This document shows positions 1 through 12,488 of a DNA stretch of 64,000 bases, piece after piece. Origin of the DNA: Brevipalpus yothersi (taxonomy: Eukaryota > Arthropoda > Arachnida > Trombidiformes > Tenuipalpidae); the NCBI GenBank assembly GCA_003956705.1, contig QZCP01000512.1:196364-260363 (forward strand), in the 5' to 3' direction. A program made the translations under genes and the position numbers. The first letter of the stretch is position 1, and each line of letters starts with the position of its first letter. The notes under the pieces are model-generated. The model saw only the letters and a program-made list of their open reading frames with translations. It was not told the origin of the DNA and ran no database searches.

Positions 1-555
1 CATAATCAAATTGATTATTGAACTCAATCGGCAATGTTTTCCTTTCGAATATCACAAGTCATGTTCACAACCGAAAACAGAAGCAAAAGAAGAAAAAAGA
101 ATCGTAAACACCTGGTGGCAATATATTTAATCACATGAGCTCATCAAATGAAATAATTTTGTTAATTACAATGTAATTTAAATTATGTGTCCACTCTAAT
201 GATAAGAGAATGAAAGAGATGATCTTGTCGTGATAAGTTGGTCAATAAGAGTTCAGAAATTAAATATCTTTTTTTGACAAGCTTAAATTTGACAGTAAAT
301 TCATTTGTATTTATTACATCAAGTTCGAAACTTTAATTGCTGCATACATATAAGTTGGGTACCTATGGATTAATTGACGAGAAATTTTTTTCGAAATCGG
401 GTTCAACATAAATTTTCTGATGGACTATTATCTCTTCAAAATTGACTCACTGGAAAAGCATTGAGTAAATAAGATGTTCTTACTTTGTGGTCAAGTTTTT
501 GTTTGAATTTGGTACTTGAGAGCGAACTCTTGATCTCTCTTCGAACTCATCACTC

Positions 556-830
556 TAATGATCAAAAAATGTTTTGGTTAATGGAGCCATCAGAAAAATA
601 TTTTTGGATCACTATCTCCAATTCTAGTCAGCAATCATCGATAACTATCTTGACAGATACTTTATCAGCTTTTTGTTCTGAGAATGTTTTCAGAGCCTCT
701 AATAAGTGGGACTTTTGTGAAGCCCTTTTGAGATCATAGAAGCTTTTTGATTCATCTTCCACTCTTTTCCTCGATGAGAATGAAAAAGTAAAAGATGAAA
801 ATCATGGAGTAAACAATACCTATTATACAG
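556..830 (-). pseudogene. Coding-like remnant, family unknown
   Basis: Read on the minus strand, this stretch gives a hydrophilic, Lys/Ser/Glu-rich reading (about 50 codons, ending near 628) followed after one TGA by another 20 protein-like codons in the same frame. No start codon or clear splice site borders it. It lies 260 bp downstream of the SCAPER stop and does not continue that protein, which already ends as family members do. It could be a decayed gene or an exon of a gene beyond the left edge. The rest of 1-1093 shows nothing I can support. Confidence 0.2.
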
Positions 831-1093
831 CCTCGGAAAATGAGTTTTCCGAGCTGTATGATTATATGATTAGACGGCTCCAGAATTGAAAGGAAACAAG
901 TTTGGATCGAAATAAAGAAATGATGAAAATGATGTCAAGATTAATTTATGAATGATTCAATAAATAAATTGAATGTGTAAAACAAAGAAAAACTCTATTA
1001 AAATTTCTAATATCGTCTCTTGATCTATGATAGGGGATAAATTGGAGTAGATGAATAATTCGTTTCATGATTATAAGGAAGCGGACAAGAAGA

Positions 1094-3694
1094 TCATTTC
1101 TCAAAATATTTTTTGGCTGATAACCATTTGTTTTTTGGAAAACGAAATTTCAAACTCCAACGATCATTTGTTACTCGTGATTCGATGAGATTTTCCAGCG
1201 ATTTCCGCTTCAGAGTTGCTTTAACTTGATTGTTGATTATCTCTTTGTCTATGAACGATGACAAGATCGTTGAACTGACTTCTTGTTCAAGAATTTGGCA
1301 ATTTATCTCATTCTCGTAGCAGCAACTGATCAGTGTAGGTAAAAGTATTCTAGATAAATTCGAACCACTAAAAAATTCGTACGGAAGTGAACACAATTGC
1401 TCCAGAATTGTCGGCCTTTGTCCAGTGTGAACAACGTTCTGGTTATCAACATTATCGACTGTGAAAAATCCGATTAATAGAATAACTTCATGCAACAGAG
1501 AATCAGCTTCCCAATGAGTGCAGTACCATATGAGATAGTTGGCTATATGTCGAAGTTGTAGGGATAGACCTTCTGAGCCCAGAATTGTTTGCAGCATTTT
1601 AAGATCTAATAATGCAAAATAATTGAGCAATTGGAGTGATTCTAAAGCCAGCTCTAGAACGTGCTCAGGAGACTCTGGCGTTGGAGATTGAGGCCGTAAA
1701 GTTGATCCAGTGTTCAGTAAGGCTCCGTACATGAGAGGAATCACACCCACAATGTGGGTCATCCGAAGAGTTATGATGAATTGCGTATTATCCTCAGGCT
1801 CAATTTGACTAAAAAGATTTCCAAAATTTTTGATAGAGGCAAGGAGCATGGTAAGGCAGACAATAAATGAAAGACTGTTTCGCAGTTGTCGAGCAAGTTC
1901 TTGTTCACTGTTTACCAGTCCTTGACTATTGGCAATACATAGCGAAAGTTTGTCCACAATACCGATGCTGATAGAATAACTTATCATGTCGCTTACTCGT
2001 TGTCGAAAACTTTCAGGATTATCGTTCCATGGAACAAAAGCATGATCGCTGAGAGTGCGAATGATTGTGGATAGAAGAATGGATAAGGATGAACAAATAG
2101 GGTCAAAGGTGCGGACATTAGCGATGGATGACGGTAGAGTGGCAGAGGAGAAGGAGCTGGACATGACTGTGGCACTTTCTTCACTGAAGAGGGTCAGCCT
2201 TAAGGCTAATAAATCCAATAGAGAGATGATCAATGTGGATGAAAGAAGGTAATAACATATCTCTAAATGATTGGCACAAATTTCTTTCAGAATTGTACAT
2301 AGAAGAGCGTAAATTTTCTCTGGAAGCAGTGGAGATTTGTCATTGGAAAGTTCCAATAGAGGTGAAAGAAAAGAGATGAATACCGGAATCGCTCCAGTTC
2401 TAAAGATATATTCGAGATCCTGCTTATTTTTTAGAGAGATAAGTTTGATCAACTGATTGAGAAGACGTTCCAGAGCAAGTAAATCATTTCCAGACCAGGG
2501 AGATTTGGGTGAATTGTCCTTAGCTAAGCTCTGGATTTTTGACATTATTTTGTTTATAGTCTGCTTATTTGGTGAATTTATTTCCATTGAACTTTCACCA
2601 TTTTTCCAATTTTCCTCGAAAGTGCGACCTTTCACAAGAAGACGCTGACGAAGCTTCTTTCGTGTTTTATTTATTGCTTTGAGAGTTTCTTTGTCAACTT
2701 TGACATCAAGTGAACATGAATCCGTCATATTTGTAGCATCGACGATATATTTCAGATTATAACACTCTAGTTGATCTTTGGACGGTTCGACACCATCTAA
2801 TAGACCTTGAATTGCCTCCTGATGCTTTTTTGAGCGCAAATGACTATACAGGTAAACTTCGGATCCGATTATCAAGTTGCACAACGAACACATTTTTTTG
2901 ACACGATAAGGAGAGAGAGCAGGAGCATGTTCTGATCCAACCATTGAGCTTCCCCTTCTAACACTCAATTCGAAAGCTCGAGCTCGAATTTGTTCAATAT
3001 TTTCTTCATGGCGCCTCTTGCTCTCCTCCTGTTTCAATAGGATCTTTTTTTGCAGCTCTTCAACGTTGGCTTGATGAGCGGCCTCAATAGCAAACAACTT
3101 GAGCTCCCGCTCACGGGCCTTCTGATTGGCCGCTTCTAGCCGTTCTTTTTCCTAGGTAAGAGGAGAGCAGAAAGAATTACTCAAGTGAAAAAAGATCTAA
3201 AAAGACCGCCAATCAATGAGAAAAATGGAAATACTAACTTTTTCTTGCATTTGTAGCTCGATCTTTTTGTCTTTTTCTTCTCTCTTTCGACGAATATGAT
3301 CTATTCTCTGCTGACGCTCGGCCTCAATTGCTTTTCTACGCTCCTCTACAGCAGATTCTCGAGCTGCTTTCTCTTCTAGGCGCCTTTGGCGTTCCTCTTC
3401 AATATCTTGTAATCGTTTTTCCGAATCTTTCTCTTTCTCCAATATATCGTGTCTTTTATTTTCTGCATCCATCTTGTTGATAAAATGGATCTCACTTTTC
3501 TTGGACTCTTCATCGTGAGCTTTGGCAACTTTCTTGAGAATCTGTTGTTGCTTCAATTCCTCAGCTTTTTGTAATTTACGTTGAATAAGGAGAATTTTTT
3601 CCTCCTTTCGAGATCTTTCTTGGACTTCTTTCAATTCTCTTCTCTCTTTGTACTTTTGGTTGAGATGTTTAGACTTGAGAACAGTTCTATCCAT
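1094..3694 (-). CDS. SCAPER: SCAPER-like protein (S-phase cyclin A-associated protein in the ER), two exons
   Basis: Two exons (3694-3239 and 3151-1094) joined by an 87-bp GT-AG intron encode about 837 residues. Residues 1 to about 200 are a very charged Glu/Lys/Arg coiled coil. A single C2H2 finger follows (CSLC, then H-x5-H in SHLRSKKH), the characteristic SCAPER zinc finger. The remainder is a long helical domain ending in the conserved basic/aromatic tail. In vertebrates SCAPER is an ER-associated cyclin A2-binding protein, also linked to cilia and ribosome-associated mRNA control. Vertebrate proteins are near 1,400 residues, so an N-terminal part is missing or lies in an upstream exon: a CAG just before the ATG could be a splice acceptor. 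The finger and downstream homology make the family assignment firm; the start is less certain. Confidence 0.88.
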
Positions 3695-4631
3695 GGCTGA
3701 TTTGTATACTCAGTACACATGTACACTTACAATTACCACTTGATTACTTGAATTAGAGTACCACTAAGCCGATAAACTAACGACACTGTTGATGTTGTTG
3801 ATATTGTTGTGGAATTAGATCGATGGAAGATGATTGAAGGCAACTAAATGTAAAATCAATATGGAAACGCATAAGAAGTTGTTACCATACTATTGTTTCA
3901 TCGGTACAATTCGATAAGAGAAGAAACAAGGGAAAAAGAGAGAGTAAAAGAGACAGAGAGAGAGAGAGTAAATCAAGAAGAACACATCTGTATTACAGGA
4001 TGATTGAGCGTTAAATTGAGAATAAAATCAGCGACTCATCATCAACCATATGAAGTGAAAGTGAAAGCTGAGAATGGCTAAAGCTTTGATGATGATAGTG
4101 GAAAAAATTATCACCATCAAACATTCTCCTCTCTTCTCTTCCACTGATTTTCATTTTTTTACCGTTCAACTTACACAATCAACTTACCAGTGTTCTAATG
4201 GTGGAGGACCTCTATCACTGTGGAGCATAATGAGAAGCATAAGTTCAAGAACACATAGTCCACAATTATTTGATATCAATTTTGAATTAATAATAAACAC
4301 TCTCATCGAAGTAACATTATGTGTGAATGTGTTTAGTACGAGATTAGTATAACATCTTTAATATGCAACACACAACATATGCAATGCATATTATGCATCA
4401 ACAACCGTTGCTCACTCACTCACATGAGAACATCATTTTTGAGCAATGTTGGTAAACAAAACCCACACCCGAAATGCACTTGTTTCCTCTATTGATGTGT
4501 GTGTGTGTGTGTGTGAATGTTTGTTAGCCGGTTGTGATTTAAATTAATTGGGTTTTGGAAAACATGAGTTGTAGATTGGTTTGCTAGTTGAGCGAAGGTT
4601 TATTGGTCATCAAGTGATCATCATCATCATA
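3695..4631. other. Divergent intergenic region between SCAPER and COQ6
   Basis: This stretch separates two genes reading away from each other, so it probably holds both promoters. It contains a (GA)n run near 3955-3970, a (TG)n run at about 4497-4514, and no reading frame resembling a protein. No clear TATA box was identified. Confidence 0.4.
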
Positions 4632-6302
4632 ATGCTTCTCAATACATGCCGATCGGCCTTACTTGGCCATCAGTCTAGCGAATTGCGTTCATTGTCACGA
4701 TTGAATCATCATCTCTTTAATCGATCCTTGAGAACATCAAGTGTTAAGTGTCAGTCTTCTAGTGATGCCGACGAGTCATCTGATAAGATGGGATCAGATT
4801 TCATGAGAAATGAAAAGTGTGAACATTATGATATTATTATCAATGGAGGTGGTATTGTTGGCTTGTCGTTTCTGTTGAGTCTACAGAGATCACCGTTTCT
4901 TTGTAATCTTCGAGTTTTGATGCTCGAACATCACTCAGAACCGTCTACATCGAGATTGCAAGAGCTAATCAATCAGGATCGTAAATTATCCAATCGAGTT
5001 TCATCACTCACTTTGGCAAGCAAACGGTTTCTGGATAAATTGGAAGTTTGGAATAGTGTTCAAACTTTTGCCAAGCCAATTAGCAGTATGCATGTTTGGT
5101 CCTCAAACTATTCGAAAGGAATCACATTCACTCCACAGCGTACATCTTTTGTTGATAATTTCATTAAGAATGACGATTGTACTGTAGATAATCAACATCA
5201 TCCTCCTGATTCAGTCTGTTATGTAGTGGAAAATGATATTCTATTGAGCGCTCTGGTACATAACGTTGATAATTCGAGCATCAAATTCAACACTCGTCTT
5301 GAGAGTATTTCTTCTGATGATTCTCACATCTATCTCAAAACAACTGATGGTCATGAAATGTCCACTTGCTTACTGATTGGCAGTGACGGTTTTGATTCAT
5401 TTGTTCGTAAAGTTTCGAATTTCAACTACCAATCAATTGATCTTGGTCAAAATGGGATTGTTGGCACCATCCAGGTTTCAAAGCAAAGTGACGCTGATCT
5501 CAATGATGTTGCTTACCAACGATTCATACCCCACATGAAATCAGTATTAGCTATTTTGCCTCTCACTGATTATCATGCATCAATCGTTTTGAGTGTTCCT
5601 CGAGCTCGGACAACTGCTTTCATGGAAATGACTGATGAAGCTTTCGTTGATACTCTTAACGAGGCTCTCTTCTATGAAAAAGCCGGTCAACAAGGATCTC
5701 CATTCTCTTTTGTAATCGAAACTTTCGATAACCTTATCGATAGAATTGTTCCTCAAGATAAACTTCAACCCTCTCTTCCTCGCGTTAATCCACCTCAAGT
5801 TCTATCTGTTGAGGAAGGCTCGAGAGCAACTTATCCGCTACATTTTGGTACAACTCTACCCAAATTGGTCAGCACAGTTAAGGGTGGTGGGTCGAAGAAA
5901 ATTGTTCTAATAGGTGAGTTTGATTGAATAATTATTAGGACCATCAATCTGATTCCAATTCTCAACTCTCATTTCAAAGGTGATGCCGCTCATCGCATTC
6001 ATCCGCTAGCTGGACAAGGTCTGAATCTTGGACTTGGTGATGCTGAAGTTTTGAGTAAACGATTAGAGAAATCATTATCAAACGGAGAGGATATTTTCGC
6101 TGATCACCACTCTGCTCAAGAGCAACTCAATCAAGCTCTCTTCGATATGGAACGACAAAGACTGGTCAAACTCATACCTATGATGGCTGCCATACAAACG
6201 ATGCAACCTCTATTCTCTCATCTACCTGGCAATACCTTCCGTGTATTCAATCAGCTTTCTCTCCTCAAGAACGAGGTAGTTAGATTCGCCAACTCTGTAT
6301 AG
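4632..6302 (+). CDS. COQ6: Ubiquinone biosynthesis monooxygenase COQ6, two exons
   Basis: Exons 4632-5913 and 5980-6302, joined by a 66-bp GT-AG intron, give 534 residues. This FAD-dependent monooxygenase hydroxylates the C5 position of the coenzyme Q ring precursor in mitochondria, within the CoQ synthome. The N-terminus is rich in Arg/Ser/Leu like a mitochondrial presequence. A Rossmann GxGxxG-type motif (IINGGGIVGLSF, residues 69-80) binds FAD, an IGSDG motif follows mid-protein, and the second FAD motif GDAAHRIHPLAGQGLNLG spans the splice junction (about residues 428-445), proving the junction. I use the ATG at 4632 because the frame upstream offers no other ATG. An AATAAA lies about 15 bp after the stop. 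The tRNA methyltransferase gene follows on the same strand. Confidence 0.93.
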
Positions 6303-6597
6303 CTTTAATCATCATCAATAAATGTACAGAATAAAATATGCTCACGAAAAATCATTCTTGTTCAATTCAATTTCAACTTAATCATCTTGAAACTAGAACA
6401 TTTAGAACTGCTAAAATCGAAAGTCTCAAAACGAACTTTTTATGAGCTTCCATGATACAGACACTCCATGGCAACCGATGACAACAAACAGCATGTGGAC
6501 TTGACATGATGCAAAACATGTGAGTTTTGGTTACAAGTTTGATGTGATGTTGATCCATGTTTTATAATAAAGAGTTAATTGTTTACATGTGTTAAGT

Positions 6598-8007
6598 ATG
6601 ACTGGATCGAGAATAGTGCCATTAGTGATAAAGAAAGGGGGTGATTTGTCACTCTACTCGATAAATAGTCAAATCAGTCCACTCTCAAAGATACCTTATG
6701 AAGCTCAACTAAAGCAAAAACAACGTTTCGTGAAAACAGTTTTGCGTAAGATTGCTAGTCAATTGAGAAAATTTGGTACTGAATTTGATGAAGAGGTGGA
6801 AAGTGGTCTTCCATGTAGATTGAATCCGATTGTGGCCAGCCCAGAGCAAGAGGAGTATCGCAATAAAGATGAATTCAGTATCTGGCCGGGTAAAGATGGA
6901 CACTCAAAAGTTGTTGGTTTTTTATCTGGATCTTTACGCGATTCCAACACATATTGTGTCCCAGCGGATGAAGTTTTTTTGTCCAAAGAATCGCATAAAA
7001 TTGCTGCTCGATCATTTCAAGATTATATTAGTAATATTTCTCCTCATGGTATCTGTACACATTTCGATAGACCTGAAGGCAGCTGGCGTCGATTGATTGT
7101 TCGTAGTAATCGTTTGAATCAATTGATGATGATTGCTGTTTTTCATCCCAAAGAGTTGACATTTGCAGAAATTGTTGAAGAAAAGGAGCGGTTGACTGCT
7201 TTCTTCGAGCCCAAAAAATCAGATTTGGGAATCATCTCCTTGTATTTTCAGGTATGGTTGTTCGGATGAACTCTAAATTTTCCAGTTTTCAAACAAAATA
7301 CGATTTTATCTTGCTTTCAGGCATGTCGAAAGGTTAGATGCAATCGACTTGATGCTCCATATCAGCTGCTTTTTGGACAAAAATATCTAACTGAGACACT
7401 CAATGATGTATCATTTTCAATCTCTCCTGATTCGTTCTTTCAAGTCAATACATCTGGAGCTGAGGTTCTTGGTAAGATTGTTTTGGAGAGATTGAATTTG
7501 AACAAGAATACTATCCTACTAGACCTTTTCTGTGGAATTGGATCCTTCTCACTGCAGGCTGCTAACAAGGTTGCTAAAGTTTACTCTATTGAAGAATCTT
7601 ATCAAGCTGTTGAAGATGCTAATCTGAACGCTTCTAACAACAATATTGGTAATTGTTTATTTGTACACGGAAAAACAGAGGAGAAACTTCTAGAAGTCAT
7701 AAATGAGATTGGTGAACGACAAACCTCTGTGATCCTAAATCCTCCTCGAGGAGGTGTGTCCAGTTATATAGTTGACGTTTTAAGACAAAATCCACAAGTT
7801 CAAGAAATAGCCTATATTTCATGCAATCCTGCTGGGGATGCTTCGGACAATCTGATCCGACTTTGTAGACCTTTCAAACCTGGTCAAGAAATATTGGGAC
7901 AGAATTTCAAGATTCGAGAAGCAATTCCTTTAGATCTCTTCCCTCAAACAAGTCATTGTGAACTCATTTTTCTTCTTGATCGTAACGAAGGTGAACTTTT
8001 TTTCTAG
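6598..8007 (+). CDS. TRMT2A: tRNA (uracil-5-)-methyltransferase, TRMT2A/B type
   Basis: Exons 6598-7251 and 7321-8007 give 446 residues. The enzyme transfers a methyl group from SAM to U54 of the tRNA T-loop, making ribothymidine. An EYRNKDEF motif in the first exon, the FFQVN segment, the SAM-binding motif DLFCGIGSF (residues 286-294), NPPRGG (358-363) and the catalytic cysteine in YISCNPAG (C386) are all present and in family order; DLFPQTSHCE near the C-terminus is another family signature. Bacterial TrmA and its relatives usually carry DPPR where this protein has NPPR. There is no RNA-recognition domain at the N-terminus, so it is shorter than human TRMT2A and may equal the mitochondrial TRMT2B; the exact paralogue is not settled. 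Confidence 0.88.
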
Positions 8008-8139
8008 AAAAAATATTTTCAATTGCTTATAGATCATCATTAAATTAGAACACTTCATCGAATGTAATTTGTGAACTAGTACTTTTTTGAACCTCCAATT
8101 GATGCTTTCTCAAAAATTTCTTCCCTTTTCTCCTTCAAT

Positions 8140-8294
8140 TCATTGACCCAACATCACCTTGACAATCTGAGCATTCATGCTGGCACTCAGATCCTGTAAA
8201 TGACAGTTAGAAAGGGGAGTTTTTAAGATAGAAAATGCAGAGAGATGTCCAATGAGCGATTTTTTTATCCTTTGTGTGGCCTTAAATTTCTCAT
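8140..8294 (-). CDS. Possible 3' exon of an unidentified minus-strand gene
   Basis: After a pyrimidine-rich tract ending in CAG, 51 codons read openly on the minus strand to a TGA at 8140 with protein-like composition (for example CHLQDLSASMNAQIVKVM). No upstream exon could be joined to it in 8300-8900. The region also lies in the 3' flank of the plus-strand methyltransferase gene, so it could be a chance frame. The rest of 8008-8959 shows no gene. Confidence 0.25.
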
Positions 8295-8959
8295 CTGACA
8301 GTGGAAGGAAATAAAAAAGATAGGATGAAGAGTAAAAGAAGTTCAGGAGGCAAAGTCAATCTTTGTGAGGCTCAGTTCTCACTTGTATGAGCATACCAAC
8401 TTTAAAGTACAAAATTACTAATGTATAAAATTTACTGTAAATCTTATCTCAAGTCTATCCCAAGTCTACCATTTGACCCGATAACAGCTCTTCTCATTAA
8501 TCAATTGAACATTCAATCTGTAATTAATTAATTTTCCATTCCCTATGAAAAGTCGCACCTTTACCGGCAAATCTTGTCCTGATGTAAAAACTTCTATTAA
8601 CGATGTAAGTATCAGAACAATTTATCATGTGTATGCGCACGCATATTACGATTACGCTTTCAGTTATGTTTGTAAATATTGAATGTGACATGATTAAGAT
8701 CATTGATAGCGGAATATTTTATTAATTTGATTATCATTATCATTTTGAATTCTTCATTTGCCTTATTAAATGGTGAGTAATTATTGATATTGATATTCAA
8801 CATTTTCTGGGTGTTCAATTGGAGATAGAATATTGTGAGAGAAATTCGGAGAAGCCAAGTGAAATCAGTTCGGTAAGGAGAGAGATATTTATTGCCGGTG
8901 TTCATGGATTGGAAAATGTAATACGATTTGATTTGAGTGATTTCAATTGAGGCTTCTCA

Positions 8960-9214
8960 ATGGGTACTAGACCAACTCCAAGGAGTGACCCCTCTAAAAG
9001 TAAAAGTCTACACAAAACTGATGGTTCAGATTCTGCTTCACTTCGAAGTGGTGAAAAATCATATTTTAATCCCACTACTGCTCAATTGGCTCATTTCATT
9101 TTCTTTTTTATCACTGGAATTTTTATTATCTTAGCATTCTTATTGGTCTTATTGTTCATCTATTTCCGTGACAACACTCATTCTGGTGGTGGACCTTCTC
9201 AAAAAGCTCCATGA
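8960..9214 (+). CDS. Small single-pass membrane protein, unknown family
   Basis: One exon encodes 84 residues. A Ser/Lys/Asp-rich N-terminal half (about 1-45) is followed by one hydrophobic helix (residues about 48-70, HFIFFFITGIFIILAFLLV), then a short Arg/Asp-Gly tail ending SQKAP. The layout recalls small tail-anchored proteins such as the Sec61 beta or SMIM groups, but I do not recognise conserved residues of either. The stop lies only 30 bp before the AFG1L start codon on the same strand, close enough to suggest one shared transcript or very short UTRs. Confidence 0.5.
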   Translation: MGTRPTPRSDPSKSKSLHKTDGSDSASLRSGEKSYFNPTTAQLAHFIFFFITGIFIILAFLLVLLFIYFRDNTHSGGGPSQKAP

Positions 9215-9244
9215 TCTCTAAAATTATTTAATACTAGTCGAAGG

Positions 9245-11134
9245 ATGCGGACTCTACTCAGAGTGAGTAGTAGTAGTTTATTTGATTGGAGTTTTGGTAA
9301 AATATCTTTGTTCCCGAAAAAATTCTGTATCTTGGTAGACAATGTGAAGAAAGATGAAGGTAATGTGATAAAATAATTGAGAAAATATGGATATACTAAT
9401 ATGATTCGATTTATCTTTTCTAGAGAATCTCCTCCATATTTATGAGAAAAAAGTACAGTCCAAAGAGATTGAAAAAGATGAACATCAATACAAAGTTATC
9501 AATACTTTCATGCAATTAGATGATCAGTTACGGGAATATAAGATCACAAAACCTAGTTTTTTTAGCAAGGTAAGAACAATTGAGTCTCACTCCGAGTCAG
9601 TTTTGTTAATCGAGTAATATTATTTCCAGTTAGCAGGTAGAAATAAATCCACGAAAAAGATTAGAGGTATTTACCTGTGGGGGACAGTAGGATGTGGTAA
9701 AACAATGTTAATGGACCTATTTTATCACTGTTGTAATGTTGATGATTTTTGTAAAAAGCGAATACATTTTCACTCATTCATGCTGGATGTTCATGCAAGT
9801 AAGTATTAAGCCCGACAATTCTTGCTCCATCTCGTCTGATTGAGAGTTCTTACATCTTTGAATCTTTGTCCAGAGATCCACGAACAGAAAAAGAGAATTA
9901 CTCGTAGTAGTTCATCCAAAAAAGCCCTCAGTTTCAATCCTATACCTCTTGTTGCCGAATCAATCGTTGAAGAATCGTGGCTGTTGTGTTTGGATGAATT
10001 TCAAGTTACCGATATTGGAGATGCTATGATCTTGAAACTGCTCTTCTCAGAACTTTTTGACAAAGGAGCTATACTCGTCGCTACATCGAATCGACCTCCT
10101 GATGGTGAGGAGATATTTATCATCGAATTATCTCTAGTTGACGCCATTATTTTTCAATTTTTTTATCTCTTCAAGATCTCTACAAGAATGGTCTTCAAAG
10201 AAGTGCATTTCTACCCTTTATTCCTATGCTGAAAGAACATTGTGAGGTTTTATCTCTCGACTCAGGGATCGATTACAGACAAAAATGTCTACCTTCAATT
10301 CAGAAAGTTTATTTCTTGTGAGTACTTGTAAATAGTCACTCAAAATCTATCTAATTCCTATTTTAAATTCTCACAGAAAAAAAGAAAATGCCGATAAAGA
10401 ACTGGATAAATTATTCAAGCTCTTTGCTAGTAGGGAAACTGATACAATACGACCCAAAATCATGACTATCAAAGGGCGCAACGTCTCATTTGCAAAAACG
10501 TGCGGTAGAGTTCTTGACTGTTCTTTTTCAGAACTTTGTGATAGGGTAAGTATAATCTCTTCATTCATCAAACCTTCAATTCACCATCACTCTATTTTGT
10601 TCTATACTTTCCAGCCCCTTGGAGCTGTTGATTATCTCACACTTGCTCAGCTTTTTCACACTGTCATTATTCGAGACATACCGTCCTTCAATTTGAGACT
10701 TAAAACACAGGCCAGAAGATTCATTACTCTAATTGACACTTTTTATGATAATAAGGTAAATTTTTCAGTAGGTTTGCACCTTATCTTGGGAACATTTTTC
10801 ATCTTCTTTTGCTTTTGTTCAGATACGATGCCTTTTTTCATCGCCTGTACCTGCAAAAGATCTCTTCCAAGTATCTGTCCATACGGATGAGGTTTCAGAT
10901 GACCAAAGATCATTGATGGATGACCTCGGAATAAAATTCAATGAGGTATAGTTTAAGTATGAATGAAAATAACCCTTTTAGTTACAGTGGTTCTGATTTT
11001 TCTCCTATCATTAGGCGCAAAATAGTACTGACCTCTTCAGTGGTCAAGAAGAGGCGTTTGCATTCGAGCGTACTGTTTCAAGAATAAGTGAAATGCAAAG
11101 TATTGAATATTGGAACCAACGAGATATATTTTGA
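9245..11134 (+). CDS. AFG1L: AFG1-like mitochondrial ATPase, nine exons
   Basis: Exons 9245-9359, 9424-9569, 9630-9798, 9874-10104, 10176-10317, 10377-10545, 10615-10755, 10823-10945 and 11015-11134 keep phase and give 451 residues. AFG1/LACE1 is an AAA-type ATPase of the mitochondrial inner membrane that helps turn over respiratory-chain subunits. Visible signatures are the Walker A GTVGCGKT (about residues 105-112), the family block HFHSFMLDVH, Walker B LLCLDEFQVTDI, sensor-like ATSNRPP, GIDYR, RFITLIDTFYD and MDDLG near the end. The N-terminus is short and basic, suiting a mitochondrial presequence. All introns are 55-75 bp. The length matches the family. Confidence 0.93.
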
Positions 11135-11504
11135 TATAACTTAGCTCTAATTTTAGCCATAATTTTTCGAATGTTACTTATTTGTAAACGAAATATATCT
11201 GTTATGTTTGAATTATTTAAAAGCTCCAGTTTAGTTCTTTCAATTCTAGCCTTAATCTATTCAATACAAGTTCCTTCGATGCTTGCTTAACATCCAAAAA
11301 TAAGAATCTCAACGAAGTAAATCAGAAATAAAGAATTTCCCGAAACTTTCTCGGTGAGAATCACAACTTCATTTCTAACTTGTTACATAATTTCAGCTTT
11401 TCGATGGATGAAGCTCGTCACACTATCAAAATTTGTTAGAACTCACCATCATACTTTCATAAAATATAACGATAAAATTCCTCTCAATCTACGAATAACA
11501 TTAG

Positions 11505-11754
11505 CGATAGCGCACCAGTTTGGTCAGAAGAACAAAAACAGAAGATAAAATGCAAGAAAACATATCAATCATGTATCAATCTGTCAAGAACTTACAGACT
11601 AACCCATGTAATAGTTGCGATAGCATTTCTTCTAATCAATCTTTCCCAACTGGTAAAGCATCTTCATTCAAACTTTCCACCATCTCATTCCGAAGGAAAA
11701 GATATTCCCCTCGTTCCATACCAATTAGCTGATCCAGTTCAAGGTTCAGATTGA
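11505..11754 (+). other. Possible exon with one membrane helix
   Basis: After a TTAG, 83 codons stay open with protein-like content: a Glu/Lys stretch, two cysteines, a hydrophobic helix (THVIVAIAFLLINLSQLV) and a Pro-rich tail before TGA at 11752. There is no in-frame ATG and no join to the BMP-like exon in the right phase was found. It may be an exon of an unresolved gene or chance. The remainder of 11135-11990 shows only AT-rich sequence and a (GAT)n run near 11770. Confidence 0.2.
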
Positions 11755-11990
11755 TATCTTCATCCAAACGATGATGATGATGATGGTGATGATGATCGAC
11801 GAAACGTCTTGATTGGATGCTTGTCTAGCCTGGAGCATATTGGCCATACTTTTTTTTTGCTCAAGCTTTTTGCTCGCTTTTCGCAAGCCACGCGCAGAGG
11901 AAGAGAGATCAGTTTTATTGAATTTTTTCAACTCTCTTGTTTACATACAATTTTGTAAAGTTTGTTATTTTCATTACAGTTTGTATCATC

Positions 11991-12488
11991 ATGTTACCAC
12001 GTTTTTTAATTTTTTTAACACTGTTTATCGCTCTTTATCACAATTCATTTGAACACATTGTGTCCGTAAATAAAAAGAATCAAGTACAAAATAAAAATTC
12101 ACTCGGAATTGTGAGAACAAAATCGGCATCAACAAGTGTCCGTAAACGGAAAAGAGTAGCATGTCACCGGGAAAGTTTGATTGTTGATTTCTCGGAGCTT
12201 GGATGGGACAATTGGATCATCGCACCTCGATCTTACAATGCCTATACGTGCAAGGGTATATGTGATTATCCACTATCTCATCATCTTAATGCAACCAATC
12301 ACGCAACCGTCCAATCAATTGTACACTCAATCAATCCGAAAAGAGTTCCAAAGCCTTGCTGTGTTCCGATTAGATTTTCATCTTTGAAGATATTTCATCA
12401 AGAAAAAAATAGTAATATTAATAGTAATGATACAGGTGTTGCTAGAGAATATAAGAAAATGGTTGTAGAGGCTTGTGGCTGTAGATAA
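11991..12488 (+). CDS. BMP-type TGF-beta family ligand, nearly prodomain-less
   Basis: The visible open frame gives 165 residues. A hydrophobic signal-like N-terminus (residues 1-20) is followed by about 30 polar residues, a furin-type site RKRKR (51-55), and a cystine-knot domain with seven cysteines in family order: CHRE (C58), the CKGIC pair, PCC, and CGCR at the end. WDNWIIAP, HLNATNHATVQ (with an N-glycosylation site) and VVEACGCR place it with BMP/ADMP-like ligands rather than activins. TGF-beta ligands are normally made with a prodomain of 200 or more residues that drives folding and dimerisation; none is seen here. A good splice acceptor (TTCATTACAG) ends at 11980, so upstream exons may supply a prodomain or only a 5' UTR. 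Confidence 0.8.
   Translation: MLPRFLIFLTLFIALYHNSFEHIVSVNKKNQVQNKNSLGIVRTKSASTSVRKRKRVACHRESLIVDFSELGWDNWIIAPRSYNAYTCKGICDYPLSHHLNATNHATVQSIVHSINPKRVPKPCCVPIRFSSLKIFHQEKNSNINSNDTGVAREYKKMVVEACGCR

Noticed and set aside
8545..8610. Small plus-strand exon before a good GTAAGT donor
   Set aside because: Only 20 codons, and the next possible acceptor runs into a stop almost at once.
8960..9214. Sec61 beta subunit
   Set aside because: Size and single helix fit, but the conserved sequence before and within the Sec61 beta membrane helix is absent.
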